This document shows positions 1 through 9,137 of a stretch of DNA of 64,000 nt, piece after piece. The stretch is from assembly GCF_000468495.1 (NCBI RefSeq), contig NC_022444.1, positions 1,872,918 through 1,936,917 on the forward strand, written 5' to 3'. The position numbers and the translations under genes were made by a program. A model generated the notes under the pieces. It saw only the letters and a list, made by a program, of their open reading frames with translations. It made no database searches and was not told where the DNA came from. This stretch comes from Megalodesulfovibrio gigas DSM 1382 = ATCC 19364 (lineage in GTDB: Bacteria; Desulfobacterota; Desulfovibrionia; Desulfovibrionales; Desulfovibrionaceae). The first letter of the stretch is position 1. Every line of letters begins with the position of its first letter.

Positions 1-450
1 CGGCACCCCGGCGCGGTTCAGGTCCACGTAGCTTTTGTGCTCATGGGCGGCATGGATGGACTTGCCGGCGTCCTCTTCCATATGGATGCGCGTCAGCGGG
101 ACCACGCGCACGCCCTGGGACGTTTCGATCTCCACGCTGCCGCCCTGGCATACGGGCTCCTCGTATTGGGAGATCTGGTAGGCCTTGGGCAGGTCCGGGT
201 AAAAGTAGTTCTTGCGGGCAAAGATGGAGCGCAGTTGGATCTCGCAGCCAAGGGCCAGCCCGGCCTTGACGGCCAGTTCCACGGCCTTTTTGTTCAGCAC
301 CGGCAGCACGCCGGGCATGCCGCAGCACACCTCGCACACATGGCGGTTGGGCTCGGCGCCGAAGGCGGTGGGGCAACTGCAAAACAACTTGGACTTCGTC
401 GAGAGCTGGGCGTGCACTTCCAGCCCGATGACGGCTTGATATGCTGCCAT
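1..450 (-). CDS. gatB: Aspartyl/glutamyl-tRNA amidotransferase subunit B (5' part, runs off the window)
   Basis: GatB with GatA and GatC converts mischarged Glu-tRNA(Gln) or Asp-tRNA(Asn) to the correct aminoacyl-tRNA in the cytoplasm. The 150 visible residues begin [16 protein letters not shown] and include the family signatures [30 protein letters not shown] and [19 protein letters not shown], with the Cys pairs of the GatB zinc site region. The ATG at 450 gives exactly the usual GatB N terminus. The rest of the gene lies before position 1. The product is certain from these motifs; only the C-terminal two thirds are missing. Confidence 0.95.
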   Translation of the reverse strand, partial: MAAYQAVIGLEVHAQLSTKSKLFCSCPTAFGAEPNRHVCEVCCGMPGVLPVLNKKAVELAVKAGLALGCEIQLRSIFARKNYFYPDLPKAYQISQYEEPVCQGGSVEIETSQGVRVVPLTRIHMEEDAGKSIHAAHEHKSYVDLNRAGVP

Positions 451-653
451 GTGGTGATCTGATGGGGTAGTTGCTGAGGGGTGGATGCATCCGGCCTGGA
501 ATCGCCAACGTCATATCCGGAATGCGACTAGACATGGATGTACCCGGCAGGGGAAGCGGCGTCAAGAGGGGTGCTGATCGGCAGCGATGCATCCGCAAGA
601 CTGCTTGACGGTGCTGGCCGGCGCGGTATTGTCTGGAGACACAGGAGGCCGTC

Positions 654-1358
654 ATGCGCTTTCATGTCGCCACGTATGTTCCCCCGGCCAACACGTTGAA
701 GACCTACGCCAGAAGCCCGTGGCCCCTGCTCGGGGCAGGGCTGTGCTGCCTGGCGGTGTTTCTGGCGGCATTGGCGGGGTGGCTGGGGGTGTTCGAGCTG
801 GAGGGCCAGCCCCTGCGCTGGCGCATTTCCCTGGAAATCGCCGTGCTGCCGCTGTTTTTGGCCGGGGTGTGCCTGTACATGGCCCGGGCGTCCATGGGGC
901 AGCGCGCCTGGCTGGTGAAGCTGTATGCAGACGGCCTGCTGCTCAATGCGCGCCTGCCGTCCGGCCCTGGCAGGCGCTCCGGCACGGATTCGGAGACAGC
1001 ACCCGGGGACGCCGCAGATGGCGTGGCGGTGTTTTTTCTGGAGTGGAAAGAAATCGCCTGGGCCAGGCTGCGGCATGACGTCCGCTATATCAAGAGCCCC
1101 ATCCCCGGCAACATCCAGCGGCGGATACTGACCTTTGTGGAACTGGGCTGCGTCTCGCCCCAGCTCTCGTTTTTGCGGCGGCATTTGCTGCAGGAGGCAG
1201 ACCGGCAGGACCGCTGCGTGGGAGAGCCGTGCCCGGTGGAGTACGCCGCCGAGGACCGCCTGTTGCTGCGCTGGGATGTCTCGCCCTCGGCGGCGGAGTT
1301 CCTCAAGGCCATCGCCGCCCGGGTGGCTGTGCGCGAGCCGGTGACCGTGGAGGCATGA
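654..1358 (+). CDS. Hypothetical two-TM membrane protein
   Basis: I do not recognise this 234-residue protein. It has a short N-terminal tail, two hydrophobic stretches (about residues 24-46 and 58-80) and a long cytoplasm-type C-terminal part with charged and aromatic residues. A strong ribosome binding site (AGGAGG at 643-648) precedes the ATG. It stands alone between gatB, read away on the other strand, and a hairpin repeat. The two-TM head followed by a soluble tail resembles small PH-like or bPH membrane proteins, but no motif proves it. Confidence 0.7.
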   Translation: MRFHVATYVPPANTLKTYARSPWPLLGAGLCCLAVFLAALAGWLGVFELEGQPLRWRISLEIAVLPLFLAGVCLYMARASMGQRAWLVKLYADGLLLNARLPSGPGRRSGTDSETAPGDAADGVAVFFLEWKEIAWARLRHDVRYIKSPIPGNIQRRILTFVELGCVSPQLSFLRRHLLQEADRQDRCVGEPCPVEYAAEDRLLLRWDVSPSAAEFLKAIAARVAVREPVTVEA

Positions 1359-1371
1359 CCGACGCAGGACG

Positions 1372-1410
1372 TAGAGGGAACCCCTTTTTCAAACGGGTTC
1401 CCCTTTCGCG
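1372..1410. repeat. Type A hairpin repeat / bidirectional terminator
   Basis: GGGAACCC (1376-1383) pairs with GGGTTCCC (1395-1402) around a T/A-rich loop, followed by CTTTCGCG. It lies between the convergent genes ending at 1358 and 1438 and belongs to the hairpin family seen at many gene ends in this window. Confidence 0.7.
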
Positions 1411-1437
1411 CAGTTCTTTATTAAAGCGGAAGAGACG

Positions 1438-1905
1438 CTATCGGCGCTTGTCCATGCCTTGCAGGGCCTGGAGCAGCTCCAGGTTCTTGCGGACGTAATC
1501 CTCCACCCCGGGGCCTTCCTGCCGGGTGCCGAGGATGGCGTCGAACTCTGAAGTCTCCATGTATTGCTTGATCTTGCGCAGGCGGGACATGATGTGGAAC
1601 AAAAATCCGATGACCACCAGCAGCGTCACCCCGCCGAACACCACCGGGTCCAGCATGGCGGCGGAAAAGCCCAGTTTGACGCTGAAAATGTAGTCGCCCA
1701 GGAAGAAGACGATGCCGCAGGCGGCGATGCCGGCCACGGACTTCAGCCAGACATAGAAATACTTTCGGTTGAAGACGCGTTCCTTCAGCAGCCCGATCAG
1801 GCTGATGCCGATGGACGAAACAAACACGAGGAGCTGCACCACCAGAAATCCGGTGGCAGCTCCGAGCACGACGGAAACGATGGTGTCGCGTAATGCCTGA
1901 TCCAT
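1438..1905 (-). CDS. Hypothetical three-TM membrane protein
   Basis: This 155-residue protein of unknown function has three clear hydrophobic segments (about 8-40, 56-76 and 86-106) and a charged C-terminal tail of about 45 residues ending in KRR. The start is supported by AAGGAG eight bases before the ATG at 1905. It is convergent with the 654-1358 gene and lies downstream of another small hypothetical gene in the same orientation. No catalytic motif is visible. Confidence 0.7.
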   Translation of the reverse strand: MDQALRDTIVSVVLGAATGFLVVQLLVFVSSIGISLIGLLKERVFNRKYFYVWLKSVAGIAACGIVFFLGDYIFSVKLGFSAAMLDPVVFGGVTLLVVIGFLFHIMSRLRKIKQYMETSEFDAILGTRQEGPGVEDYVRKNLELLQALQGMDKRR

Positions 1906-1971
1906 GGTGCGCTCCTTGCGTCCCTGCCGGGGGGATGCTCGTCCGCTCCGGCGTCGCTGCGTGCAAAGCCG

Positions 1972-2415
1972 TTACGCGTTCGCGGGATTGAAGTCGAGGG
2001 GGAAGAGCCCAACGGCCGTGTCTGCGGCAAGGCCCTTGCCCAGCTCTCGCCACATCTTTAATGTCAGTTCACGAAAAATTTCAGCGCGTTGCCCGTCAAC
2101 CACATGCCTGGCGGCCCGCAGGGTGTGCATCCAGGCGGCCATGCCCAGGGACTTGATTCTGTCCTTCCTGGCCATGTCCTCCACATAGTCTTCCAGCCGC
2201 GTGAGCATGGCTGGCTTGCGGCGGATATAGTCGATGGGCGCACCCACCGCGATGCCCTGGGCCTCCAGGGCCTGCCGCAGGGCCAGGGCCTCCGCTGCGA
2301 TGAGCCGGCGTTCCTCGTCACCGGCCCTGGCCAGCAGCTCGATGTACTCGGCAAGATCGTCCAGGTGCACTTCCACCACGCCAACCCCCAGTTTCTTGGC
2401 TGCCCATTTCAGCAT
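1972..2415 (-). CDS. Hypothetical small helical protein
   Basis: This is a 147-residue soluble protein beginning MLKWAAKKLGVGVVEVHL, rich in Leu, Ala, Glu and Arg and probably all-helical. It has no signal peptide, TM segment or recognised motif. An upstream in-frame ATG at 2595 exists, but that extension would overlap the end of the PilZ gene and has the composition of a shadow frame, so I chose the ATG at 2415. The ribosome binding site is weak (GGGG about 10 bases upstream). It lies 62 bp downstream of the PilZ gene on the same strand and may be co-transcribed with it. Confidence 0.6.
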   Translation of the reverse strand: MLKWAAKKLGVGVVEVHLDDLAEYIELLARAGDEERRLIAAEALALRQALEAQGIAVGAPIDYIRRKPAMLTRLEDYVEDMARKDRIKSLGMAAWMHTLRAARHVVDGQRAEIFRELTLKMWRELGKGLAADTAVGLFPLDFNPANA

Positions 2416-2477
2416 TGCCGCACCCCGTTGGTTTCCTGGCTGTTTGCTTGACGCGCCGTCCGCGTGCCGGCGGGCTG

Positions 2478-3839
2478 TTACGACGATTTCGGCCGGCTGC
2501 CCGGAGTTGTGCCCCGGCACCGGATTTGGACCAGCCGTTTGACGATGGCCTGCAGCATGGCCTGGGTGTGCCGGTCCAGGCCAACAAAGGTGCACGCCAT
2601 CACGGTGGCGTCGCAGCGAATCACCTTGCAGTGCACGTCCTTCAACAACACCTTGGACGTGGTCATCACGTCAAGGGAAATCGTCTGGTCAATCGCGAAC
2701 GTCCAGCCTTCGTGGTAGACGGTCAGGCCGCTTTCGCTCAGGTTTTGGAGGGGCAGCTGCCGGGCCGATTCGTTGATAAAGGCGGACAGCCCCTCGCCGT
2801 TCACGCGTTCGGCGCCACGGCGTTCCAGGGACTTGCCGGGGCGCGCGGCCCGGGCGCTGGCGGCCGGTCGGACAGGGGGCGCAGAGGTGCCCTCCAGCGG
2901 AGGACTGGTGTGAATGCGCCCGTGGGAAAGATGCGGCGGCGGCGGGTCCGAGATTTCAAACAGGGACTCCGGCGGCGGCGCAGGAATGGCTTCGCGCGGC
3001 GAGTCCTGGTCTTCCGGATCCAGAGTGAGTTCCTCGTCGTCGTCGCCGAGGATGATGCTGCATTCTTCCGCGTCCTCGTCCTCGTCGCCGGGGCCTGGGG
3101 CGTCCTGCGGCGGCGGGTCGAGATCCAGGAGCTCGGGCGTGGCGGCAGCCAGGGGCACGATGATGGCCGCAGGGGTCGAGGAGTCCTCGGGCCGGGCCGC
3201 CGGTTCCGGCTGTGGCGCTGGTCGGGGCGACGCTGGCGCCGGTGCCGGTGCTGGTGGTGCTGCGGCTGTTGGCGCTGGTGGTGGGGGCTGGGAAGGCGCG
3301 GCAGCAGGCGGGGCAGCAGCCTGGGAAGGCGCAAAGGCCACGGCCAGGGCGGACGACAGATCGGTGAATCCCTGATCCCGCAGCATGGAGAGTTGCGCAA
3401 TGCTGCGCTGCAAATGCTCAAGCGTCTGGCGTGTCAGGCGCACCACCCGGGCGGAGGGATCCTCCGAGTTGCTGGACGCAAAGGCCAGCACGCATTGCTG
3501 GGCCAGCTTCACCACGCCCTGATCCTGCTGCAGCATGCCGGAAATGGACCCCAGCGTATCCAGCAGCATGGGGTACTGCTTCTTGCGCTGACTGGCCGGC
3601 AGCGACTGCTGCAACTGCATCATGAATTTCTTGAACACCGCCTTGGCCTGCCCGGGGAAAACGAATTCCAGGGCCTGGCTCCACAGGACGATGAGCACCA
3701 GCTTGTAGTAGTGCACAAAGTTGGAGCAGGCGGCGTCCTCGGGCATGCCCAGTCCGGCGCATTCCTCGGCGCAGGCATATTCCTGAAGGAAGGTGTGGAA
3801 CTCCGCCGCCAGGCGGTTGCATTCCGATTCGCGTAGCAT
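2478..3839 (-). CDS. PilZ-domain protein with N-terminal helical region and Pro/Ala linker
   Basis: About 453 residues. The N-terminal 190 residues are helical and unrecognised. A linker very rich in Pro, Ala and acidic residues follows (about 195-320). The last 120 residues look like a PilZ domain, the c-di-GMP receptor fold: basic ERRGAERV is followed by NLSESG, which fits the (D/N)xSxxG half of the PilZ signature. I chose the ATG at 3839 (MLRESECN) because 17 codons from the next ATG (3890) look non-coding and GGGGGCC precedes 3839. The likely role is a c-di-GMP-responsive effector; the partner is unknown. Confidence 0.7.
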   Translation of the reverse strand: MLRESECNRLAAEFHTFLQEYACAEECAGLGMPEDAACSNFVHYYKLVLIVLWSQALEFVFPGQAKAVFKKFMMQLQQSLPASQRKKQYPMLLDTLGSISGMLQQDQGVVKLAQQCVLAFASSNSEDPSARVVRLTRQTLEHLQRSIAQLSMLRDQGFTDLSSALAVAFAPSQAAAPPAAAPSQPPPPAPTAAAPPAPAPAPASPRPAPQPEPAARPEDSSTPAAIIVPLAAATPELLDLDPPPQDAPGPGDEDEDAEECSIILGDDDEELTLDPEDQDSPREAIPAPPPESLFEISDPPPPHLSHGRIHTSPPLEGTSAPPVRPAASARAARPGKSLERRGAERVNGEGLSAFINESARQLPLQNLSESGLTVYHEGWTFAIDQTISLDVMTTSKVLLKDVHCKVIRCDATVMACTFVGLDRHTQAMLQAIVKRLVQIRCRGTTPGSRPKSS

Positions 3840-3989
3840 CCAGGCCCCCGATGCATGACGGCGAGTATCTGTCCGACACAGGTACGGCATGTGCGCCGGC
3901 TGCGCTTGCAGACCAGCGTGTCTGTTGCGCGCATCGCATCAGACATGCCAAAAACAGTCGCGTGATGCGGATGAAGCGACATGGCAACT

Positions 3990-4039
3990 ATTATAGAAAC
4001 TTTTGTGGGGTTATGATACAAAAATGGACGCCGTGTCAA
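3990..4039 (-). promoter_or_regulatory. Candidate promoter of the PilZ gene in a 515-bp gap (3840-4354)
   Basis: On the minus strand this AT-rich stretch contains a perfect TATAAT (3995-3990), and further upstream TTGACA (4039-4034). The two are too far apart to act as one pair, so either TATAAT uses a poor -35 or TTGACA serves another -10 (TATCAT, 15-bp spacer). The 515-bp gap otherwise holds the gpmA hairpin and a DnaA-box pair; I see no gene in it. Confidence 0.4.
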
Positions 4040-4219
4040 GATTCAGGAACCATCCTGTGTACGGCGTATCGCTGTGCGGCGTGAGGTATATTGCGGTGTG
4101 CAGAGACAAAACAAGAGTGCGAAAAAGTCTAGTAAGAATCTAGTGTTTGTTTAATGATCCGACATGCAGCGGCAATTGCCCCTCGCGGGCAGGTGGTGCG
4201 GGGGGCTTGGGAGGATGTC

Positions 4220-4238
4220 TTTTCCACAGTGTGGATAA
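4220..4238. promoter_or_regulatory. Pair of inverted DnaA-box-like 9-mers
   Basis: TTTTCCACA (4220-4228) fits the relaxed DnaA box TTWTNCACA. One base later TGTGGATAA (4230-4238) is the exact complement of the strong box TTATCCACA. They form a near-palindrome in a gene-free region. There is no dnaA, dnaN or AT-rich unwinding element beside it, so this is not proposed as oriC. Confidence 0.4.
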
Positions 4239-4271
4239 GCGTGTGGGAAGTGCGCAAGGATAAAGATTGCA

Positions 4272-4303
4272 CACGGGAGCCCTCTCAAGCGGGGGCTCCC
4301 GTG
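4272..4303 (-). terminator. Terminator hairpin downstream of gpmA
   Basis: CACGGGAGCCC (4272-4282) is perfectly complementary to GGGCTCCCGTG (4293-4303). The 11-bp stem and 10-base loop lie about 50 bases after the gpmA stop codon. The following T-run on the minus strand is short, so strength is uncertain. Confidence 0.7.
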
Positions 4304-4354
4304 CAACGCCCTTGTTCCGGAAGCTGGAACCGCGCGCGGTTTGGAGTGCGGAGG

Positions 4355-5101
4355 TTATCCCTTCTTGCCCTGGGCGGCCACGGCGGCCTGTCTGGCGGCC
4401 ACGGCCTCGGGATCGCCCAGGTAGAAATGACGGATGGGGGCGAGGGTGTCGTCCAGTTCGTAGACCAGGGGCACGCCCGTGGGGATGTTCAGGCCGGCGA
4501 TGGCCTCGTCGGACATCTGATCCAGATGCTTCACCAGGGCGCGGATGGAGTTGCCGTGTGCGGCCACCAGCAGCCGCCGGCCGGCGCGGATGGCCGGGGC
4601 CAGTTCGGCATCCCAGTAGGGCAGCACCCGGGCCACGGTGAGCTTGAGGCTTTCGGTCAGGGGCAGCTCTTCGGGGGGGAGGGCGGCGTAGCGCGGGTCC
4701 TTGCCGGGGTGGCGGGGATCATCCTCGGTCAGGGCCGGAGGCGGGGTGTCGTAGCTGCGCCGCCAGATGAAGACCTGTTCCTCGCCGAACTGGGCCGCCA
4801 TCTCGCTCTTGTTCAGTCCCTGCAGCGCGCCGTAGTGGCGTTCGTTCAGCCGCCAGGACTTGAGCACGGGCAGCCAGAGGGTGTCCATCTCGCTTTGGAT
4901 GAGATGCAGGGTCTCGATGGCCCGGCGCAGGTAGGAAGTGTAGCAGACATCAAACACATAGCCCCCGTCCTTGAGCAGCCGGGCGGCGTCCTTGGCTTCC
5001 TGGCGGCCTTTGTCGGTCAGGCCGACATCGGTCCAGCCGGTGAAACGGTTTTCCAGATTCCAGACGCTTTCGCCGTGACGCACAAGGACGAGGGTGAACA
5101 T
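4355..5101 (-). CDS. gpmA: 2,3-bisphosphoglycerate-dependent phosphoglycerate mutase
   Basis: This enzyme interconverts 3- and 2-phosphoglycerate in glycolysis and gluconeogenesis. The 248-residue length matches the dPGM family. The N terminus carries the LVRHGES phosphohistidine motif (His9), followed by [29 protein letters not shown] and the second histidine in [14 protein letters not shown]. The ATG at 5101 gives the standard start [10 protein letters not shown]. It lies 13 bp downstream of thiC on the same strand and has its own hairpin terminator, so the two could be co-transcribed although their pathways are unrelated. Confidence 0.95.
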   Translation of the reverse strand: MFTLVLVRHGESVWNLENRFTGWTDVGLTDKGRQEAKDAARLLKDGGYVFDVCYTSYLRRAIETLHLIQSEMDTLWLPVLKSWRLNERHYGALQGLNKSEMAAQFGEEQVFIWRRSYDTPPPALTEDDPRHPGKDPRYAALPPEELPLTESLKLTVARVLPYWDAELAPAIRAGRRLLVAAHGNSIRALVKHLDQMSDEAIAGLNIPTGVPLVYELDDTLAPIRHFYLGDPEAVAARQAAVAAQGKKG

Positions 5102-5114
5102 GGAACGCTCCTGC

Positions 5115-6395
5115 TTATTTGAAGAGTTGCTCGTTCAGCCGCACGGCGCAGAAATCGCCGCACATGGCGCATGCTTTTTCCTTGGCGCCGGGGCCGCGAC
5201 GGCAGACCATGGCCGGATCCAGCGCATTGGCGGCCATGCCCTCCCAGTCCAGCCGGGCGCGGGCCTTGGAGATTTCCAGGTTGCGGGCCAGGGCGTGGGG
5301 CCGGCCCAGGGCCACTTCGCCGGCCTGGGCGGCAATGCGCGAGGCCATTACGCCCTGGCGCACGTCTTCCACTTCGGGCAGGGTCAGGTGCTCGGCCGGA
5401 GTCACGTAGCACAGAAAATCCGCCCCGTGCTGCACGGCCAGCGCACCGCCGATGGCCGCGGCGATGTGGTCGTACCCCGGGGAGCAGTCCACCACCAACG
5501 GGCCAAGGACGTACAGCGGCGCGCCCTGGCACAGGCGCTTGATGCCCTGGATTTGCGCGCCCACCTGATGCAGGGGGACGTGGCCGGGACCTTCAATCAT
5601 TACCTGCACGCCGCGGGCCCGGGCCAGTTTGGCCACCTCGCCCAGGACGATGACTTCTTCCCACTGGGCGGCGTCGCCGGCGTCCACGCCTGCGCCGGGC
5701 CTGAGCCCGTCTCCCAGGCTGATGACCACATTGTGACGGGCGCAGATGTCCAGCACCTCATCCATGCGTTCGAGCAGGGGATTTTCCATGCCGTGCTTGC
5801 GCATCCAGGCCGCGGTGATGGAACCGCCGCGGGAAACGATGCCCAGGACGCGGGCATCCTTGGCCTGGGCCAGGTCTGCGCCGCGACGGGTGACGCCCAT
5901 GTGCAGGGTCATGAAGTCCACGCCCTGTTCGGCCTGGAGGCGGATTTCCTCCACCAGATCGTCGGCGGTCCAGTCGTGCATGTCGGCCTTGGCGTCCAGA
6001 CGGCGCTGGACCACGCCGTACAGGGGCACGGTGCCCAGGGGCACGGGGCAGCGGGCAAGCATTTCCGTGCGGATGGGGGTCAGGTCGCCGCCGGTGGAGA
6101 GATCCATCACGGTGTCTGCGCCGGCTTGCAGGGCGACATCCAGCTTGGTCATTTCCGAGTCGTGGGAAAAGGCCATGGGCGAGGCGCCGAGGTTGGCGTT
6201 GACCTTGACGCGCGTGGGCTGGCCCACCAGCAGGGGACGCAGGCCGGGATGGGCGGGGTTGCCCAACAGAACCATGGTGCCCTGGGCAATGGCCTGGGCA
6301 ACACATTCCAGGGAAAGACCTTCGGAGGCGGCAAGCTGGGGAAGATGCTCGTCAAGGAGCGCCTGCAGGGCGGCGTTGGGCGTGAAGGAAAGCAT
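5115..6395 (-). CDS. thiC: ThiC-family radical SAM enzyme (HMP-P synthase)
   Basis: ThiC converts aminoimidazole ribotide to the thiamine pyrimidine HMP-P. The 426-residue protein has conserved blocks [40 protein letters not shown] and [21 protein letters not shown], and ends with the Fe-S site [12 protein letters not shown]. The start at 6395 is set by GGAGACACC just upstream; the in-frame extension to 6494 is not protein-like. This is the short ThiC form. Here the last two Cys are spaced by three residues, not four, and the paralogue BzaF (5-hydroxybenzimidazole synthase) is an alternative. I found no TPP or cobalamin riboswitch core upstream. Confidence 0.85.
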   Translation of the reverse strand: MLSFTPNAALQALLDEHLPQLAASEGLSLECVAQAIAQGTMVLLGNPAHPGLRPLLVGQPTRVKVNANLGASPMAFSHDSEMTKLDVALQAGADTVMDLSTGGDLTPIRTEMLARCPVPLGTVPLYGVVQRRLDAKADMHDWTADDLVEEIRLQAEQGVDFMTLHMGVTRRGADLAQAKDARVLGIVSRGGSITAAWMRKHGMENPLLERMDEVLDICARHNVVISLGDGLRPGAGVDAGDAAQWEEVIVLGEVAKLARARGVQVMIEGPGHVPLHQVGAQIQGIKRLCQGAPLYVLGPLVVDCSPGYDHIAAAIGGALAVQHGADFLCYVTPAEHLTLPEVEDVRQGVMASRIAAQAGEVALGRPHALARNLEISKARARLDWEGMAANALDPAMVCRRGPGAKEKACAMCGDFCAVRLNEQLFK

Positions 6396-6703
6396 GGTGT
6401 CTCCAAAAAGCACTGTGGATGCACGGCAGAGGTGAACAGAACAAGCGGCCGGCGGATGCGGCGGCCGGTCGGACGCAGTTGGTCGAGCAATCAATCTAGC
6501 CTACGCCGGGAAAAAATGCCAGTCCCGTTACATTGTGCCATATTTCACGGCTTGCCAGGGCGGGAATGGCGATATATGTACAAATGCAGACAGGACGCTC
6601 GGGAACGAAGGCGCAGGGAAAAATTCTGCTTGCCAAGGCAGGGTGCTTCGAGTATCCGAGTTCTCTTTTCCATCCTTCCGCCAATTTCGTCAGGAGACGT
6701 GTC

Positions 6704-6949
6704 ATGAAGAAAGAAGGCCACCCCAAGACCTTTGAGGCCACCATTCGCTGCGCCTGCGGGTACGAAATCAAGGCCATCTCCACCAAGGGTCCTGAAGTGC
6801 CCGTGGAAATCTGCTCCGCCTGCCATCCGTTCTACACCGGCAAGCAGCGCTTTGTGGACACCGCCGGCCGTATCGACCGCTTCCGCAAGAAGTACGCAAA
6901 CCTGGACGCCGCCAAGGCCGCCAAGGCGCCCAAGCAGGGCAAACGGTAG
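6704..6949 (+). CDS. rpmE: 50S ribosomal protein L31
   Basis: This 81-residue component of the large ribosomal subunit begins [19 protein letters not shown], has Cys16, Cys18, Cys37 and Cys40 (the zinc-binding L31 form) and the family signature [27 protein letters not shown] at 6692-6697 supports the ATG at 6704. It heads the operon rpmE-DUF1385-prfA-prmC, a conserved translation-termination cluster. The C-terminal Ala/Lys-rich tail is a little longer than in E. coli. Confidence 0.96.
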   Translation: MKKEGHPKTFEATIRCACGYEIKAISTKGPEVPVEICSACHPFYTGKQRFVDTAGRIDRFRKKYANLDAAKAAKAPKQGKR

Positions 6950-6950
6950 C

Positions 6951-8024
6951 ATGCATATGGCTCGGGGCGCGCTCAAACGGTTGTTGCCTCTGCTTGGCTC
7001 TTCTCGCCCCATGGTGGGCGGGCAGGCAGTCATGGAAGGGGTGATGATGCGCCACGCGGACAAGCTGGCCCTGGCCGTGCGCCGGGCCGACGGCTCCATC
7101 CACGTGGAAACGTGGCCGTGGTTCAGCCTCACCAAGGCGGCCTGGTTGCGCAAGCCCATGATCCGCGGCTTTCCCGTGCTGCTGGAAACGCTGGTGAACG
7201 GCGTGAAGGCCCTGAACCATTCCGCCGTGCTGGCTGCGGAGGACATGGACGGGCCTGCGGACCCGGCAGCTGCCGGCCCGCGCGAGCCGGGCGGCGGGCT
7301 CAAATCCTGGCATCTGGTGCTTACCCTGGCTGCTTCCATTGGCCTGGCCCTGGGGCTTTTTGTGGTGGTGCCGCATCTCTTCTCGTTGGGGATGCAGGCC
7401 ATCGGCCTGGGCAGCGACATGGATGGCATCCTCTTCCATGTCTGGGATGGCATCTTCAAGCTGGGCATTTTCCTGGGCTACATCGTCTCCATTTCCTTTG
7501 TGCCGGACATTCGCCGCGTCTTTCAGTATCATGGCGCGGAGCACAAGATGATCTGGGCCCACGAGAAGGGCCAGCCCCTGGAGCCGGCCTGCGCCCGGGC
7601 ATACAGCCGGCTGCATCCGCGTTGCGGCACCACCTTCCTGCTGCTGGTGCTCAGCCTGTCCATCTGCATGCACACCATTCTGGTGCCGCAGCTGCTGGCG
7701 GTGTATTCGCCGGAAAACAGCGTGCTCAAGCACCTGTATGTGGTGGCGGGCAAGCTCCTGATGCTTGCGCCCATCAGCTCCCTGGCCTACGAAGCCATCC
7801 GTCTGGCCAGCCGGTACGATGGCAGCGCCTTCTGCCGCTTCCTTTCCGGCCCGGGCATGTGTCTGCAACGGCTGACGACCTTTGAGCCCGAAGACGACCA
7901 GCTCGAAGTGGCTGCCGCCGCGCTGACCGCTGCCCTGGCTGCCACGCCCGAGGAACTTGCCGACGACGACGGCTTTTTTATCGAAGCCACGCACAAGGCC
8001 TCGGTCATTCCTTCCGCCTCCTAG
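6951..8024 (+). CDS. DUF1385 family membrane protein
   Basis: This 357-residue protein has the DUF1385 (YqhQ) signatures: VGGQAVMEGVMMRH near the N terminus, FQYHGAEHKMIWAHE in the middle and RLHPRCGTTFLLLVL after it. Several TM segments lie around residues 120-150, 165-190, 230-255 and 265-285. Conserved His, Glu and Cys residues led to a predicted metal-dependent role, but the biochemical function is unknown. The start directly follows the rpmE stop (one base apart); a second ATG two codons on (6957) is possible. Position between rpmE and prfA is typical for the family. Confidence 0.85.
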   Translation: MHMARGALKRLLPLLGSSRPMVGGQAVMEGVMMRHADKLALAVRRADGSIHVETWPWFSLTKAAWLRKPMIRGFPVLLETLVNGVKALNHSAVLAAEDMDGPADPAAAGPREPGGGLKSWHLVLTLAASIGLALGLFVVVPHLFSLGMQAIGLGSDMDGILFHVWDGIFKLGIFLGYIVSISFVPDIRRVFQYHGAEHKMIWAHEKGQPLEPACARAYSRLHPRCGTTFLLLVLSLSICMHTILVPQLLAVYSPENSVLKHLYVVAGKLLMLAPISSLAYEAIRLASRYDGSAFCRFLSGPGMCLQRLTTFEPEDDQLEVAAAALTAALAATPEELADDDGFFIEATHKASVIPSAS

Positions 8025-8063
8025 CGCCTGCGTGCGCCAGCATTTCAGGGACGGTATTTTGTC

Positions 8064-9137
8064 ATGTTCGCCAAACTCGAATCCATTGAGCAGAAGTTCG
8101 AAACGCTGGAACGGCAGCTCTCGGACGGCGAGATCTACAACGACCAGACACGGTACCGCGCCCTGACCAAGGCCCATTCCGATCTCAAGGATATCGTGGC
8201 CACCTACCGCGAACACCGCAAGGGCCTCCAGGAGCTGGACGAAAACAAGGAAATGCTCAAGGATGGCGATCTGGAGATCCGGGCCATGGCCGAGGAGGAG
8301 CTGGAACGCCTCAAGGCCCTCTTGCCGGAGCTGGAGCAACGGCTGAAGATCCTGCTCCTGCCCAAGGACCCCCTGGACGAGAAGAACGTCATCCTGGAAG
8401 TGCGTGCCGGCACCGGCGGCGAGGAAGCCGCTCTCTTTGCCGCAGACCTCTTCCGCATGTACTGCCGTTTTGCCGAGCGCAAGGGCTGGAAGTACGAGAT
8501 CCTGTCGGCCAGCGAATCGGCCACCGGCGGGTACAAGGAAGTCATCGCCACCATCAGCGGCGACCGCGTGTACAGCCGGCTGAAGTACGAATCCGGCGCC
8601 CACCGTGTCCAGCGCGTGCCAGCCACGGAAAGTCAGGGCCGCATCCATACCTCGGCCTGCACCGTGGCCATCATGCCCGAGGCGGAAGAAGTGGACGTGG
8701 ATATCCGTCAGGACGATCTGCGCGTCGAAGTCTTCCGTGCCAGCGGCCCCGGCGGGCAGAGCGTGAACACCACGGACTCCGCCGTGCGCATCACCCACAT
8801 CCCCACGGGAGTGGTGGTGAGCTGCCAGGACGAAAAATCGCAGACCAAGAACAAGATCAAGGCCATGAAGGTGCTGCGTTCGCGCATCCTCCAGGCCGAG
8901 CAGGAACGCCAGCATGCCGTGGAAGCTGAAAACCGCCGCGCCCTGGTGGGCAGCGGCGACCGTTCCGAACGCATCCGCACCTACAATTTTCCCCAGGGCC
9001 GCGTGACGGACCACCGCATCAACGTCACCATCTATCAGCTGCCCAACTTCCTGGATGGCGATCTGGACGAGATGCTGGAGGCCCTGGTGACCCACTATCA
9101 GGCCGAGGCCCTCAAGTCTCAGGCCGATGCGGCGTGA
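8064..9137 (+). CDS. prfA: Peptide chain release factor 1
   Basis: RF1 recognises UAA and UAG in the ribosomal A site and triggers peptide release. The 357-residue protein has the stop-codon reading tripeptide P-A-T in [15 protein letters not shown] (the RF1 PxT type) and the catalytic GGQ in [19 protein letters not shown] (about residue 229), then [10 protein letters not shown]. The ATG at 8064 gives [13 protein letters not shown], a normal RF1 N terminus. It overlaps the methyltransferase gene prmC, which modifies the GGQ glutamine, by four bases. Confidence 0.97.
   Translation: MFAKLESIEQKFETLERQLSDGEIYNDQTRYRALTKAHSDLKDIVATYREHRKGLQELDENKEMLKDGDLEIRAMAEEELERLKALLPELEQRLKILLLPKDPLDEKNVILEVRAGTGGEEAALFAADLFRMYCRFAERKGWKYEILSASESATGGYKEVIATISGDRVYSRLKYESGAHRVQRVPATESQGRIHTSACTVAIMPEAEEVDVDIRQDDLRVEVFRASGPGGQSVNTTDSAVRITHIPTGVVVSCQDEKSQTKNKIKAMKVLRSRILQAEQERQHAVEAENRRALVGSGDRSERIRTYNFPQGRVTDHRINVTIYQLPNFLDGDLDEMLEALVTHYQAEALKSQADAA

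Noticed and set aside
2415..3836. Plus-strand frame opposite the PilZ gene
   Set aside because: Its Arg/Trp/Gly-rich stretch is the complement of the Pro/Ala-rich linker; no ribosome binding site.
4100..4250. Possible replication origin around the DnaA-box pair
   Set aside because: Only two boxes, no AT-rich unwinding region and no dnaA/dnaN/gyrB neighbours.
5094..6707. Plus-strand frame opposite thiC
   Set aside because: Antisense to a conserved enzyme and of shadow composition.
6768..9095. Minus-strand frame of 775 codons opposite DUF1385 and prfA
   Set aside because: Covers two conserved genes on the other strand; no motif.
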